Shown: positions 1-12,060, counted from the first letter of the stretch. The stretch is DNA of 64,000 bases from Aegilops tauschii subsp. strangulata (GCF_002575655.3 NC_053041.3:120930318-120994317); one strand, 5' to 3'. Notes: generated from the sequence alone by a model not told the origin. Numbers and translations are program-made.

Positions 1-1247
1 CTCATGCCAACCTCGCCTCCGGAGCCCACCAGCGCCCTCGAGCCTCCTCCTCTCTTTAGCCATCCCTTGGCATCTGCCGTGCGCCCACCACGATACCCCT
101 CCAAGTCCAATTCGGACCAGAGGGAGAGGGGGCGCGCGGCCTGCCCTGGTCTCCTCTCTCTCTCTCTCCACTATGGCCCAATAAGGCCCATACACTTACC
201 GGGGGGTTCTGGTAACCTCCCGGTACTCCGGTAAAATCCCGATTTCACCCGGAACCATTCCGATGTCCAAATATAGTCGTCCAATATATCGATCTTTATG
301 TCTCGACCATTTCGAGACTCCTCGTCATGTCCTTGATCATATCCGGGACTTCGAACTACCTGCGGTACATCAAAACACATAAACTCATAATACCGATCGT
401 CACCGAACGTTAAGCGTGCGGACCCTAAGGGTTCGAGAACTATGTAGACATGACCGAGACACATCTCCGGTCAACAATCAATAGCACCTGGATGCTCATA
501 TTGGTCCCTACATATTCTACGAAGATCTTTATCGGTCAAACCGCATAACTACATACGTTGTTCCCTTTGTCATCGGTATGTTACTTGGCCGAGATTCGAT
601 CGTCGGTATCTCAATACCTAGCTCAATCTCATTACCGGCAAGTCTCTTTACTCGTTCCGTAATGCATCATCCCGCAACTAACTCATTAGTCGCATTGCTT
701 GCAAGGCTTATAGTGATGTGCATTACCGAGAGGGCCCAGAGATACCTCTCCGACAATCGGAGTGACAAATCCTAGTCTCGAACTATGCCAACTCAACAAG
801 TACCATCGGAGACACCTCTAGAGCACCTTTATAATCACCCAGTTACGTTGTGACGTTTGGTAGCACACAAAGTGTTCCTCCGGTAATCGGGAGTTGCATA
901 ATCTCATAGTCATAGGAACATGTATAAGTCATGGAGAAAGCAATAGTAGTAAACTAAAACGATCAAGTGCTAAGCTAACGGAATGGGTCAAGTCAGTCAC
1001 ATCATTCTCCTAATGATGTGATCCCGTTTATCAAATGACAACTCATGTCTATGGTTTGGAAACTTAACCATCTTTGATCAACAAGCTAGTCAAGTAGAGG
1101 CATACTAGTGACACTCTATTTGTCTATGTATTCACACATGTGTTATGTTTCCGGTTAATACAATTCTAGCATGAATAATAAACAGTTATCATAAAATAAG
1201 GAAATAAATAATAACTTTATTATTGCCTCTAGGGCATATTTCCTTCA
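1..1247 (-). mobile_element. Angela/BARE-type copia LTR, partial
   Basis: Read on the minus strand, the right end starts TGAAGGAAATATGCCC and continues with the text typical of Triticeae Angela/BARE/WIS copia LTRs. The left end lies outside the window, so it cannot be decided whether this is a solo LTR or one end of a full element. It abuts CPN20-like sequence directly at 1248. The same family recurs as a complete solo LTR at 9517-11268 in the same orientation. The family name rests on recognition of the LTR terminus. Confidence 0.85.
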
Positions 1248-1829
1248 GTATGTTGGGACTGAGGTTGAATACAACAATTCCAAGCATCCCATAATGAAAG
1301 AGGATGACATCAAATATATGTATTCTTGAATCTTATGATGTCAAAGACATGAAGCCTCTGAATGATCGCGTTCTCATCAAGGTATTTATATTGAATGTCA
1401 TGTCACTAGTCAGTAGTGTATATTTAAGGAATTTCTAGTCGATCTTGTACTGGTTGAATGTGCATAACGGTTAACAGTGCGTATCTGTCCGGCATTTGTG
1501 CTAGGTTGCCGAGGCTTCAGATAAGACTGAAGCTGATCTTATCCTCACCCAGACAACCAAGGAGAGGCCATCCATTGGAACAGTAGGTTAATTATCATTA
1601 CGTAGAAATCCATGCTGAACTAGCATGTGTTTAATCAATTCACCTCTAAATGCAGGTTGTAGCTGTTGGTCCAGGCTCCCTCGACGAGGAAGGCAAGAGG
1701 TAGCCATTGTCGGTGTCACCAGGCAGCATCGTGCCGTACTCTAAGTACGCAGGCGGCGAGTTCAAGGGAGCTGATGGCACAAACTACATTGTGTTGAGAG
1801 TGTCAGATGTGATGGCTGACCTCTCTTAA
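1248..1829 (+). pseudogene. CPN20 (chloroplast 20-kDa co-chaperonin) pseudogene, copy 1
   Basis: Three exon-like blocks encode the end of the first and most of the second cpn10 domain of the plastid co-chaperonin that caps the Cpn60 folding chamber. Visible signatures are VGTEVE, MKPLNDRVLIK before an intron at about 1381, VAEASDKTEADLIL at about 1505, and a last exon with VAVGPGSLDEEGKR then YSKYAGGEFKGADGTNYIVLR, closing at the TAA of 1827-1829. It is dead: the N-terminal half is missing at the LTR junction, a frame break occurs near 1315, and an in-frame TAG sits at 1701-1703. A second, differently broken copy follows at 3313. Confidence 0.85.
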
Positions 1830-2480
1830 GTGTGTGGTTTACTGCTTTGTTTCAGTTTTGAGTTCACGATAGAGGCTAGCATGAGTGGTAAGATTGCTAT
1901 GTGATAACCACTTGATGCTATTTCAGATGATTATAGAATTGTATGAGCAAACAATTACCGAATTTGTTTACAAAGGGAGCTTGATGTGGGTTTCCCCCTA
2001 CTTCTGCATTATGTATGTACATTAGTGCTTGGCTGATTGCCTATTGTTGTGGCACTATCTATGTGAAATGTTCCTACACACCTATCTTCCTGTGAGTGGG
2101 CTAAACATTAAGCAAACCTGGAGGATCTTGCTTATCAGAATGATTGCTCATTCTTCAGTGTTGCTTCTTCGAACCATCTAACAACTATGCAACTTTATTT
2201 CCCTACGTGAACCAAACCTAGTATGCTGGTTGCCCAGGAAGACAGGAGAATTTGCTGTATAGGACAGAGGGGTCATGAGCAACTGATGTTTAGTGGAGAG
2301 ATGAGGCAATCTGTGACCTTTCGTCAGAGGATGAGGACCTTTTAAAGCAGCGGAGTAAGAGGATGATGCGCCTTAGGTGAGTAAGATGTGGAGGCCCCGT
2401 GACCTTGTCACCAAAGAGTGCATGTTGTAATTCTAGCTATTCATAGATAATTCCTGGTGCCTTCTATGCCTGTACTATCA
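1830..2480. other. 3' flank of CPN20 copy 1
   Basis: No gene is seen. The stretch is paralogous to the 3' flank of copy 2, which is now scattered over 3807-4062, 9175-9516 and 11274-11326. Shared landmarks include gttgcttcttcgaacc, aggagaatttgc and gagtgcatgttgtaa. It acts as the uninterrupted reference that shows what the insertions in copy 2 split. Confidence 0.75.
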
Positions 2481-2735
2481 AATTCAAATCCCTAGTGAAT
2501 AGAGAAGTGACAAATGATACACTAGATGTGATTCAAATCCCTATGGAGAACAGAGATGCCTTGCACCTTATAAAAGAGTTGTGTGGCAGACTTGTTCCTT
2601 ATAAAGAGTTGTGCGGTAGTGGCGTGAAGTCATCATGCCTCTGGTAGGTCAATGGCTAACAATCCTTTGGTTATGAACTAGGTCCTCTGGTTGGTCAGCC
2701 ACTGTGAGCTTTATAAATCTTTTAAACAAAATGAT
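2481..2735. repeat. DUF985-array downstream fragment, unit 1
   Basis: Text around ccttctatgcc, then ttataaagagttgtg, then ggttatgaactaggtcc, and finally a run ending cttttaaacaaa, recurs in the same order at about 18050-18330, 23365-23640 and 26455-26730. In the intact unit this sequence lies 3' of the DUF985 gene, so it marks a fourth, most decayed array unit. Confidence 0.7.
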
Positions 2736-3308
2736 GAATTTACTCGAAAGTACCCTTTTGCGCCCGAGCTCAAATGAGCTTGGATGAACAGTAAAATCGA
2801 AAAAATACAAAAAAAACCAAAACATTTTGATTTTTTTGTGGTAAACTTTGACAAATGTTGTAAGTGTTTGCAAATTTTCGTCATGAGATCACATTCATGA
2901 AAGGCGTGGAAAAAAAGAGAAAATCAGTGCTCCAAAATGCTTTCGAAAGTAGCATTTCGGTAATGTAACGTCAACTAATTCAGTTTTTTTTGCGGGTGAA
3001 GATTCAGTTAATCCAGCAAAACTCCAAACGTGTGGACTGATGAAATCTTTCCGTCTGTTTGCTCAAGGTGTAACCGGCACCTTGGGTGAGATGGGGATCA
3101 GGGAGGTGGTTGTGTTGTAGCCTCGAGATGGACAGGAACGCGAAGGAGAGCCGTTATGGGGGGAAAAGCGCTTACGGATGAAGATGTCGCTTTCCCTTTA
3201 CACCGGGCACTGAGCGTAATCAATTTTCTAAGCGTATCCCATTACGTTCCTGTCAATCCAAACAGAATTTGAGGTAATTTGTCTTACAAACTGACCAACC
3301 AAACACAT
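2736..3308. other. Non-genic stretch with an interspersed repeat
   Basis: About 2745-2970 resembles an AT-rich Triticeae interspersed repeat with ctcaaatgagcttgg followed by gaacagtaaaatcg and ending near gctttcgaaagtagc. A related gaacagtaa motif occurs in the foldback element at 16 kb. No clear terminal inverted repeats or TSD were found. I see nothing recognisable in 2971-3308. Confidence 0.35.
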
Positions 3309-3312
3309 ATAT

Positions 3313-3806
3313 GTATTCTTGAATCTGATGGTGTCAAAGACATGAATCCTTTCAATGACCGGGTTCTCATCAAGGTATTTTTATGGATTGTGATGTCACT
3401 AATCTGTAGCTTATATTGAAGGAATTTCTGGTCGATCTTGTACTAGTTGTATGTTCATAACAATTAACAGACCTTATCTCTCCTGCATTTTTGCTAGGTT
3501 GCCGAGACTTCAGATAAGACTGCAGCTGGTCACCAAGATAACCAAGGAGAAGACATCTATTGGAACAGAAAGTTGTTACCATTGCTTAGAATCTGCGCCA
3601 AACTAGTAGGTGTTTAACCAGTTCACCTCTTAATGCAGGTCGTAGCTTTTGGTCCGGGCTCACTCGACAATGAAGGCAAGAGGAAGCCATTTTCTGTGTT
3701 ACCAGGCAGTACTGTGATGTACTCCACGTACGCCGGCGACGAGTTCAAGGGCACCGCAAACTACATTGTGTTGAGAGTGTCAGATATGATGGCTGAGCTT
3801 TCTTAA
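3313..3806 (+). pseudogene. CPN20 pseudogene, copy 2
   Basis: Exon-like blocks match copy 1: ILESDGVKDMNPFNDRVLIK ending near 3374, VAETSDKTAAG from 3498, and VAFGPGSLDNEGKRK to VLRVSDMMAELS from 3639 to the TAA at 3804-3806. The middle block has lost about 8 nt relative to copy 1, which shifts the frame. The last block lacks the TAG of copy 1 and reads open. Copies 1 and 2 therefore decayed independently after duplication. The 5' half of the gene is absent here too. Confidence 0.8.
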
Positions 3807-4062
3807 GTGTGCGGTTTGTTACTTTGTTTAAGTTTTGAGTTCATAATGGAGGCGAGCATGAGGGTTGAGATTGCTCTGTGGTAATCACTTGATGCTATTC
3901 CGGATGGTTATAGAATTGTATGAGCAAACCACTTGTCCGTGTTAAGAACATTTACCGAATATGTTTACAAAGGAAGTTTGATGCCTATTTCCCCTCACTT
4001 CTACATTAGGTATGTACATTAGTGCTTAGCTAATGGCCTATTGTTCTGGCATTACTTGTGTG
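3807..4062. other. CPN20 copy 2, 3' flank (first part)
   Basis: This is paralogous to about 1830-2062 and is cut by the copia element inserted at 4063. It resumes after the 3' LTR at 9170 with the duplicated target gtgtg. No gene of its own. Confidence 0.75.
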
Positions 4063-4282
4063 TGTTAAACATAGTGCAATAGGCCCATAGGGCGCACCGG
4101 CCGAACCTGGCCTGGCTAGATAGATAGAGTCCATCTTGTTGTAACTTCTTATCTCTCTAGATCTTCCTTGTTTCTCAAGATGTAATCCCAACAACTTTGT
4201 ATGCTTATCAGGGAGATGCCCCTGCCTATATAACACGCAACCGTCGCCTCTAACGAGGTACGACGTTCTCCGCTCGTTTACA
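4063..4282 (+). repeat. 5' LTR of copia element
   Basis: 220 bp, starting tgttaaacatag and ending ctcgtttaca. It matches the 3' LTR except for one G/A difference and the absence of an 8-bp ctctctat-type duplication. Confidence 0.97.
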
Positions 4283-4296
4283 TGGTAATCAGAGCC
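4283..4296 (+). other. Primer-binding site of copia element (tRNA-iMet)
   Basis: The sequence tggtaatcagagcc follows the LTR directly. It is the usual plant copia site for initiator methionine tRNA, apart from one extra A. Confidence 0.8.
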
Positions 4297-4335
4297 TCCT
4301 CTATCCACTACATCTAGCAAAACCTACCACCAGCC

Positions 4336-7300
4336 ATGTCGTCCTCCTCAAGCTCCGCTCAGATCGCCTCCATGGGGCAGGTCGCCGAGAAGCTTACCGC
4401 ACCAACTATGTTCTGTGGCATGCCCAGGTGACGCCTCAGCTGAGAGGTGCTGGTTACTTCGGCTACGTCGACGGGACGATGCCGCAGCCCGCCCAGTTCA
4501 TCATCACGAAGGACAAGGACGGGAAGGAGGAGAAAACACCCAACCCTCTCTATCCGATCTGGTTCAGAGAAGGGCAGCAGGTACTTGGATACTTGCTCAA
4601 TAACCTCACCAAGGAAGTCCTCGTGTAGGTCACATCTATAGCCACGACGCACGAGCTCTGGGCAGCCCTTGCCCACATGTTCTCGTCGCAGTCCAGGGCG
4701 CGCGTCAACAACATCAGAGTCGCGCTCTCCACGGCGCAGAAGGGGACGCGGTCGGTAGCCGCCTACTTCGCCCACATGAGGTCCCTGGCGGATGAGCTCG
4801 CAGCTGCCGGCAAGCCCATCGATGATGATGAGCTGATCTCCTACATCACCTCCGGCCTCGACATGGAGTACCAACCTCTCGTCTCCGCCAACGACGCCCG
4901 CACCGAGCCCATCAGCATCGACGATCTCTACGCCCAGATGAGTAACTTCGATCAGCATCTCGCCCTTTACAGCTCGGCGGGGTCCGGTGGAGGTTTCAAA
5001 TCCTCTGCTAACGCGGCTGCTCGCGGCCGCAGTGGCGGTGGACGCGGCGGTGGCAGCTCATCTCGCTATCGTGGGCCGCAGCGCACCAAGGGCAAGCCAT
5101 CAGGCGGCGATGGCAACCCTCCTCCACGCAGCGGCAACGGCGGCGGTGGTCGGCCCTACAACAACAGCAACAAGGGTCGCCGCAGAGGCCGCCCACGAGC
5201 TGCTCCTGACGTGCCGCGCTGCCAAATCTGTGGCAAGCCAGGCCACACCGCGCAGGACTACTGGTACCGCTACGAGGAAGATGAAGAATCTTCCCAAGAT
5301 GAGAAGGTTGCGGGGGCAGCCGACGGCTCCTACGGCGTCGACACGAACTGGTACGTGGACAGCGGCGCGACAGATCACATCACAGGGGAGTTGGAGAAGG
5401 TGACCATGCGCGAAAAGTATCGTGGGCAAGACCAAGTCCATACCGCCAATGGAGAAGGTATGAGTATTAGTCATATTGGTCATTCAGTAATAAAAACTCC
5501 CCACAAAAATATTCGTCTCAGAAAAATTTTGCATGTCCCTAGTGCATCAAAGAATCTCCTTTCCTTTCATCGCATTGCTCTCGATAATCATGTATTCCTT
5601 GAGTTTCATCCATTTTTCTTTTTGATCAAGGATCAGGTCACGAGCAAAATCCTCTATCGAGGTAGATGCGTTCGAGGGCTCTACCCGTTGATTCCGGAGC
5701 TTAGGAGATTGAATAAACAAGCCTATGGTGTTACCAAAGTGTCTTCAACACGATGGCACGATAGATTAGGGCATGCATCATTTCCTTTGATTGAGAAATT
5801 ACTTAGAAAGAATAAGCTCCCGTTTGTTGGTGAGCGTGATTGTGAAACTATTTGTGACTCATGCCAGCGTGCTAAAAGTCACCAGTTAGCTTATCCTATA
5901 TCTACAAGTGTTTCTACCAAGCCTCTTGAACTCATTTTCTCTGATGTTTGGGGTCCCGCGCCTACTTCAGTTGGGCGCCACACTTATTATGTAAGCTTCA
6001 TCGATGATTTTAGTAAGTACACGTGGATTTATCTCCTCAAAAAGAGATCTGATGTGTTTCAAGTTTTTCACAACTTTCAAGCACTTGTAGAAAGAAAGTT
6101 CAACTGCAAAATTCTAGCTATCCAATCTGATTGGGGAGGGGAATACAGAAACCTCAATTCCTTCTTCCAACAGATTGGCATATCTCACCACATATCGTGC
6201 CCTCATGCTCACCAGCAGAACGGGTCTGCTGAGCGTAAGCACAGGCATATCGTCGAAGTAGGTCTAGCTCTTCTTGCAGCTGCCTCTATGCCATTAAAAT
6301 TCTGGGATGAAGCCTTTCTCACCGTAGTTCATCTTATTAATATTCTTCCTAGTAGAGTCATCAACAATGAAACTCCGGTAGAACGCCTTCTTCACACCAA
6401 ACCCGATTACAAATCCCTCCGAGTGTTTGGCTGTGCGTGCTGGCCAAATCTTCGTCCCTACAACAATCGCAAGCTCCTTTTCCGGTCAAAACAATGTGTC
6501 TTCATTGGTTATAGTCCACAACATAAAGGTGTTAAGTGCCTTGATGTATCCACGGGTCGTGTCTATATATCCCGTGATGTTGTGTTCAACGAGACAGTTT
6601 TTCCTTTTGCACATCTCCACCCAAACGCCGGCGCTCTCCTTCAAAAGGAAATTCTTCTTCTTCCATCTCATCTCACCGGTTCTGATAATGGGGATGGTTT
6701 TACTACGAGTGATCAATTATTGACTAATCCTCCTACTAATGGTGGTGATGAGTTTTGTGATGAAGCAGAAAAAAATGGGACAGAAAATGATGAAGAAATT
6801 GGCCAAAACTGTCATTTTATGCCTCCTGGATGCAGCAGCAGCGCCATCGAGGCAGATCCGCCTCGGGATCGGGGCGCATCAGCCGCAGGATCCGAGCGTG
6901 ACGGGACAGACGAATCTGCACCGAGCCCCGCGCCACGCCACGACAGCCGCGGTCCGGCCAATCACGGCGCGCCCGCGCGGGTGGACCACGCGCCGCCTGC
7001 GTCCGGTCGGTTCGGCCCCGAACCGCGTCACTACACGCGGCGCGCGCCTCGGCAGGATCCGGGCGTGGAGTCCCGCGCCGCATCTGCGGGGGCCCACTCA
7101 TCATCGCCCCATCATGAGCCGGACGCTGCGGCTGGCGCAGCTGCGGGATCCTTTGTGCCGCCATCCTCCAGTACGTCATGCCCTTTGGCCGCAGAAGATC
7201 CCGCCTCGTCACCCGCGCCTGACGCACCCGACAGGTCGTCTTCGGGACCTGCAGCTGATCCAGGCGCTGGATCTTCTGTGCCTGCCCCTTCGCCATCTCG

Positions 7301-8930
7301 GACCAGACTTCAAAGGGGAGTAATCCAACCGAAAAACTACAAACATATAGCAAAATTTGGCTATGCTTGTAATACACATGATGCAGATACTGTTCCACGT
7401 ACTGTAGCAGAAGCTTTGAATGATCCACGATGGAAAAGGGCCATGGAAGAAGAGTGTAAGGCGCTTGACAAAAATAAAACCTGGCATTTAGTCTCTGCAC
7501 ATCAAGGGAAAGGTAAAAATGTGATAGATTGTAAATGGGTTTTCAGAGTAAAGAAGAAGTCTGATGGAACCATTGATCGCTACAAAGCCAGACTAGTTGC
7601 GAAAGGTTTTAAGCAAAGGTATGGCTTAGACTATGAGGACACATTTAGTCCTGTTGTAAAGGCTGCCACTATTCGCCTTGTTTTGTCTATTGCCATGTCT
7701 AGGGGATGGAGTCTCCGTCAGCTAGATGTACAGAACGCGTTTCTCCATGGTGTTCTGGAAGAGGAAGTGTTCATGCGACAACCTCCTGGGTTTGAGGACA
7801 AAAGTAAACCCCTTCACATTTGCAAGCTTGATAAGGCTTTGTATGGATTAAAACAAGCTCCCAGAGCATGGTATTCCAGGTTGAGCTCAAAACTTCAGGC
7901 ACTTGGTTTTGCTCCTTCCAAATCTGACACCTCATTATTTATTTATAATAAGTCAAATACCTCCATATTTGTACTTATATATGTTGATGATATTATAGTC
8001 ACAAGTTCATCAGATGAGGCTGTCACAGGATTGTTAAAAGATTTAAATTCTGAATTTGCTCTCAAGGATCTGGGAGACCTGCATTATTTTCTTGGTATTG
8101 AAGTAAAGAGAGCAGGAAATGACCTCTATCTTACCCAAGAAAAGTATGCAACTGATCTTGTAGCCAAATCAGGGTTGAAAGGTTGCAAGCCAGCATTGAC
8201 ACCTTTGTCCAGCTCAGAAAAATTGTCCTTGTCAGAGGGAGAACTCTTGAACCAAGAGGATAGCACCAGGTACAGAAGTATGGTTGGTGCATTACAATAT
8301 TTAACCTTGACTAGGCCTGATATTTCTTTTGCTGTGAACAAAGTATGTCAGTTCCTTCATGCACCTACTACAGTACATTTGACAGCTGCAAAACGCATAC
8401 TTAGATATGTTAAAAATACTTTGAGCATTGGACTGACTTTCAGCAAGTCACCATCAACACTTGTCAGTGCATTCTCTGACTCTGATTGGGCAGGCTGTCT
8501 AGATGGCAGACGACCAACTGGTGGCTTTGCAGTGTTCTTTGGTCCAAATCTGATTTCTTGGTGTGCTAAAAAGCAAGCTACTGTGTCTAGATCTAGCACA
8601 GAAGCAGAATACAAGGCACTAGCAAATGCTACTGCTGAAATTATCTGGGTTCAGTCTCTGCTTAAGGAACTTGGCATACGCTGCAAACAAGCTCCATGCT
8701 TATGGTGTGATAACCTTGGTGCTACATACCTTTCTGCTAATCCAGTTTTTCATGCATGAACTAAACATATCGAAATAGACTTTCACTTTGTCAGAGAAAG
8801 GGTTGCTGCCAAGAAATTGGATGTTCGGTTTATTCACTCTCAAGATCAAGTTGCTGATGGGTTTACCAAGGCCTTGCCTACAAGAAGTTTTGAGGAATTT
8901 AAGCGTAATCTCAACATGTCCAAGTTGTGA
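4336..8930 (+). pseudogene. copia gag-pol polyprotein, broken
   Basis: The expected start ATG is at 4336. A one-base frameshift lies near 4400, a TAG at 4626-4628, then an open frame to a TGA at 8757-8759; homology continues in frame to the natural stop at 8928-8930. Domains in order: gag, zinc knuckle near 5220-5265 (CQICGKPGH, with the last cysteine replaced by tyrosine), protease DSGA at 5358-5369, HHCC and DDE integrase about 5750-6240, reverse transcriptase with YVDD near 7980, RNase H with DSDWAG and STEAEY near 8480-8610. Both stop lesions and the knuckle lesion are transitions in CG or CHG contexts, consistent with decay of methylated cytosines. Confidence 0.95.
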
Positions 8931-8941
8931 TTATGGGAGGA
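8931..8941 (+). other. Polypurine tract of copia element
   Basis: The purine-rich run ttatgggagga lies directly before the 3' LTR, just after the natural pol stop codon, as expected for the plus-strand primer. Confidence 0.75.
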
Positions 8942-9169
8942 TGTTAAACATAGTGCAATAGGCCCATAGGACGCACCGGCCGAACCTGGCCTGGCTAGAT
9001 AGATAGAGTCCATCTTGTTGTAACTTCTTATCTCTCTATCTCTCTAGATCTTCCTTGTTTCTCAAGATGTAATCCCAACAACTTTGTATGCTTATCAGGG
9101 AGATGCCCCTGCCTATATAACACGCAACCGTCGCCTCTAACGAGGTACGACGTTCTCCGCTCGTTTACA
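8942..9169 (+). repeat. 3' LTR of copia element
   Basis: 228 bp, near-identical to 4063-4282. The extra 8 bp are a tandem duplication in the tctctctat stretch near 9030. Confidence 0.97.
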
Positions 9170-9174
9170 GTGTG

Positions 9175-9511
9175 AAAGGTTCCTAGGCATGTCTCTTCCT
9201 GTGAGTGAGCTAAAAAGTAAGCAAACCTGGAAGGTCTGGTCTGTAGGCAAGTCTGATTGCTCATTTTTCAATGTTGCTTCTTCGAACCATCTAGCGACCA
9301 AATATATGATGTTGGTTGCTCATGATGGCAGGAGAATTTGCCGTATAGGACAACGTGGTGATGCTGAGCTGATGTTTAGCAGTGAGATGAGGCAAATTGG
9401 GACCTTTGGTCAACAGCTGAGTAGTAAGACGTTGACCTTTTGAAGCAGCAGAATAGTGGATGATGCAGGTCAGCAAAGTAAGATGCGGAGGCCGAGCACC
9501 ATTGCGACCAG
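9175..9511. other. CPN20 copy 2, 3' flank (second part)
   Basis: Paralogous to about 2068-2415 in copy 1, with shared tgtgagtg, gttgcttcttcgaacc and agatgaggcaa. It ends at the target-site duplication of the solo LTR. Short open frames here have no recognisable product. Confidence 0.75.
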
Positions 9512-9516
9512 CGAGT

Positions 9517-11268
9517 TGTTGGGAATCGTTGCATGGAAAAAAAAAATTATACGCACACGCAATGATCTATCCATGGAGATGCATAGCAACGAGGAGGAAA
9601 GTGTGTCTACGTATCCTCGTAGACTGTAAGCGGAAGCATTTCTCAATGCGATTGATGTAGTCAAACTTCTTTGCGCTTAAACCGATCAAGTACCGAACGC
9701 ACGGTACCTCCGCGTTCTGCACACGTTCAGCTCGGTGACGTCACTCGCCTTCTTGATCCAGCAAGATGTCGAGGTAGTAGATGAGTTCCGTCAGCACGAC
9801 GGCGTGATGACGATGATGGTGAATTGATCCTCGCAGGGCTTCGCCTAAGCACTACGAAAATATGACCGAGGGTGTAAACGATGGAGGGGGGCACTGCACA
9901 CGGCTAGGCAATTGTCTGGTGTGTGCTAGGGGCGCCCCGCCCCCACATATATATAGGTGGGAAGGAGAGGAGAGAGGCCAAGTAGGACCGAATCCTACTT
10001 GGGTTCCTCCTAGGGCGCCCCCCCCCCCCCCCCCCCCTCCTTATTTACCGGAGGAGGAAGGAAAGAGGAGGGAGGAGGGAAGGAAGGGGGAGGCCGAATC
10101 CCCCCTTTCCTTCTCCCTTCCCCTCTTTCCTTCTCCTCTAGTTCGGCCCATATGGGGGGCGCACCAGCCCCATGTGGCTTGTGTGTTTCCCCTATTGGCC
10201 AATAAGGCCCATATCTTTTGCCGGGGGTGCCCGCAACCCCTTCCGGTGACCCGATATGTACCTTGTACCCTCCGGAACACTTCCCATGTCCGAATACTAT
10301 CGTCCTATATATCAATCTTTACCTCTCGACCATTTCGAGACCCCTCATCATGTCCGTGATCTCATCCGGGACTCCGAACAACATTCGGTCACCAAATCAC
10401 ATAACTCATATAATACAATGTCGTCATCGAACGTTAAGCGTGCGGACCCTGCGGGTTCGAGAACTATGTAGACATGACCGAGACACCTCTCCGGTCAATA
10501 ACCAATAGCGGAACCTGGATGCCCATATTGGCTCATACATATTCTACGAAGATCTTTATCGGTTGAACCGTTATGACAGCATACGTTATTCCCTTTGTCT
10601 ATCGGTATGTTACTTGACCGAGATTCGATCGTCGGTATCTTCATACCTAATTCAATCTCGTTACCTGCAAGTCTCTTTACTCATTCTGTAATACATCACT
10701 TCGTGACCGACTCCTTAGTCATTTTCTTGCAAGCTTATGATGTGTATTACCGAGAGGGCCCAGAGATACCTCTCTGATACTCGGAGTGACAAACCCTAAT
10801 CTTGATCTATGCCAACTCAACAAATACCTTTGAACATACCTGTAGAGCATCTTTATAATCACCCAGTTACCTTGTGACGTTTGATAGCACACAAGGCATT
10901 CCTCTGGTATTCGGGAGTTGCATAATCTCATAGTCGAAGGAATATGTATTTGACATGAAGAAAGCAATAGCAATAAAACTTAACGATCATAATGCTAAGC
11001 TAACGGATGGGTCTTGTCCATCACATCCTAATGATGTGATCCCGTTATCAAATGACAACTCATGTCCATGGTCAAGAAACCTTAACCATCTTTGATCAAA
11101 GAGCTAGTCAAGTAGAGGATCACTAGGGACACGGTGTTTGTTTATATATTCACACATGTATTTAGGTTTCCGATCGATATAATTCTAGCATGAATAATAA
11201 ACCTTTATCATGAATAAGGAAATATAAAATAACAACTTTATTATTGCCTCTAGGGCTTATTTCCTTCA
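9517..11268 (-). mobile_element. Solo Angela/BARE-type copia LTR
   Basis: A complete 1,752-bp LTR in reverse orientation, reading TGAAGGAAATAAGCCC to CCCAACA on the minus strand, flanked by a perfect 5-bp duplication cgagt (9512-9516 and 11269-11273). No internal retrotransposon sequence is present, so this is the product of LTR-LTR recombination. Deleting the LTR and one target copy restores gcgagtgcatgttgtaa, matching the undisturbed paralog at about 2415. Confidence 0.95.
10018..10037 (+). repeat. 20-bp poly-C tract inside the solo LTR
   Basis: An uninterrupted run of 20 C lies in the GC-rich part of the LTR, just before purine-rich gaggaggaagg text. Runs of this kind expand readily and are also assembly error spots. 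Confidence 0.9.
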
Positions 11269-11273
11269 CGAGT

Positions 11274-11937
11274 GCATGTTGTAACTCCAGCTACTCATAG
11301 GTAATTCCTGGTGACTTCTATGCCTATGATCCGCTCGTGCTCAAGAAGCAGCATGCAATGCAGAGCCGGCGCAGCCAGATGTGAAGGCGGCGTTGGATAC
11401 TCATGCGATCAAGGACGAGAATGCCGCTAGCTGTGCATCCTATGCACCGCCACCAAACTATCAGGGGCGCATGTGGCAGGAGGATAGTGCCGCATATCCA
11501 TCATCGATCCCACTTCCACTAGCGATGGACATGTCACGGACTCCAACAAGAAGGAGTAGACCATGGGAGGCGGCGGGGCATTGTGTCTTAAGTGGGCCGG
11601 TTTGTCTCCCATGTTCTACTATTCTTCGCTGGCGACTGCATCTTCACTTCACAATCTTATCCCTGCCGCTCATGGAGACAAGAGATGGAGGATGTGGTCA
11701 CCATAAGGGAACAACAAGGATTTGGATGATGGGTATCACCGTATGCTAGGTTTAGGTCCAGTCCCTTTTTAAATGAAAACTGTCCAGAATTTAATGAATG
11801 TTCTTTAGTTTGTATGAAAATCATCAGGTTTGCGTGTAACTCGTCCATTGAAAGCCTATTTGAAATGCACGTGGATAGCTTTGGATGGTCGACTCCTGCG
11901 GCGTCCAGTTTATGGGCCAGCGTTGCAGATGCCCTTA
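11274..11937. other. End of CPN20 copy 2 flank, then unassigned DNA with a Harbinger-like end
   Basis: 11274-11326 completes the copy 2 flank. Homology to copy 1 stops near 11330. The rest has no recognisable gene. The stretch about 11760-11934 ends in gcagatgccc followed by tta, which resembles a PIF/Harbinger-like terminal inverted repeat with a 3-bp target. The partner end was not found. Confidence 0.4.
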
Positions 11938-12060
11938 GTAACTAACACATATCAGCAATGACTAGACGGTACACTTACACTAGCCAATTATGAAGGTTTT
12001 GATTGCATGGTCTTGAAAAGTATTTCCGGTTTTGCACAAGATAATGCCTATCACCATATC
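11938..12060. repeat. DUF985 intron-1 fragment (unit 1, first part)
   Basis: The phrases agccaattatgaa and cttgaaaagtattt match 24780-24870 and 27940-28015 inside intron 1 of the DUF985 units. Homology stops at about 12060 near caccatat and resumes at about 15390, so a 3.3-kb block interrupts it. Confidence 0.75.

Larger units (their letters stand above)
4063..9169 (+). mobile_element. Complete copia LTR retrotransposon with short LTRs
   Basis: The element is 5,107 bp and runs TG to CA, with 220-bp and 228-bp LTRs and a perfect 5-bp target duplication gtgtg (4058-4062 and 9170-9174). The LTRs differ by one substitution and one 8-bp tandem duplication, so insertion was recent. Domain order protease, integrase, reverse transcriptase, RNase H places it in Ty1/copia. 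The reading frame has a frameshift and two premature stops, so this copy cannot make its own polyprotein. It sits in the 3' flank of CPN20 copy 2. Confidence 0.97.

Noticed and set aside
6739..7500. Frames of 194 and 227 codons on both strands within the copia pol region
   Set aside because: Shadows of the variable, GC-rich linker between integrase and reverse transcriptase.
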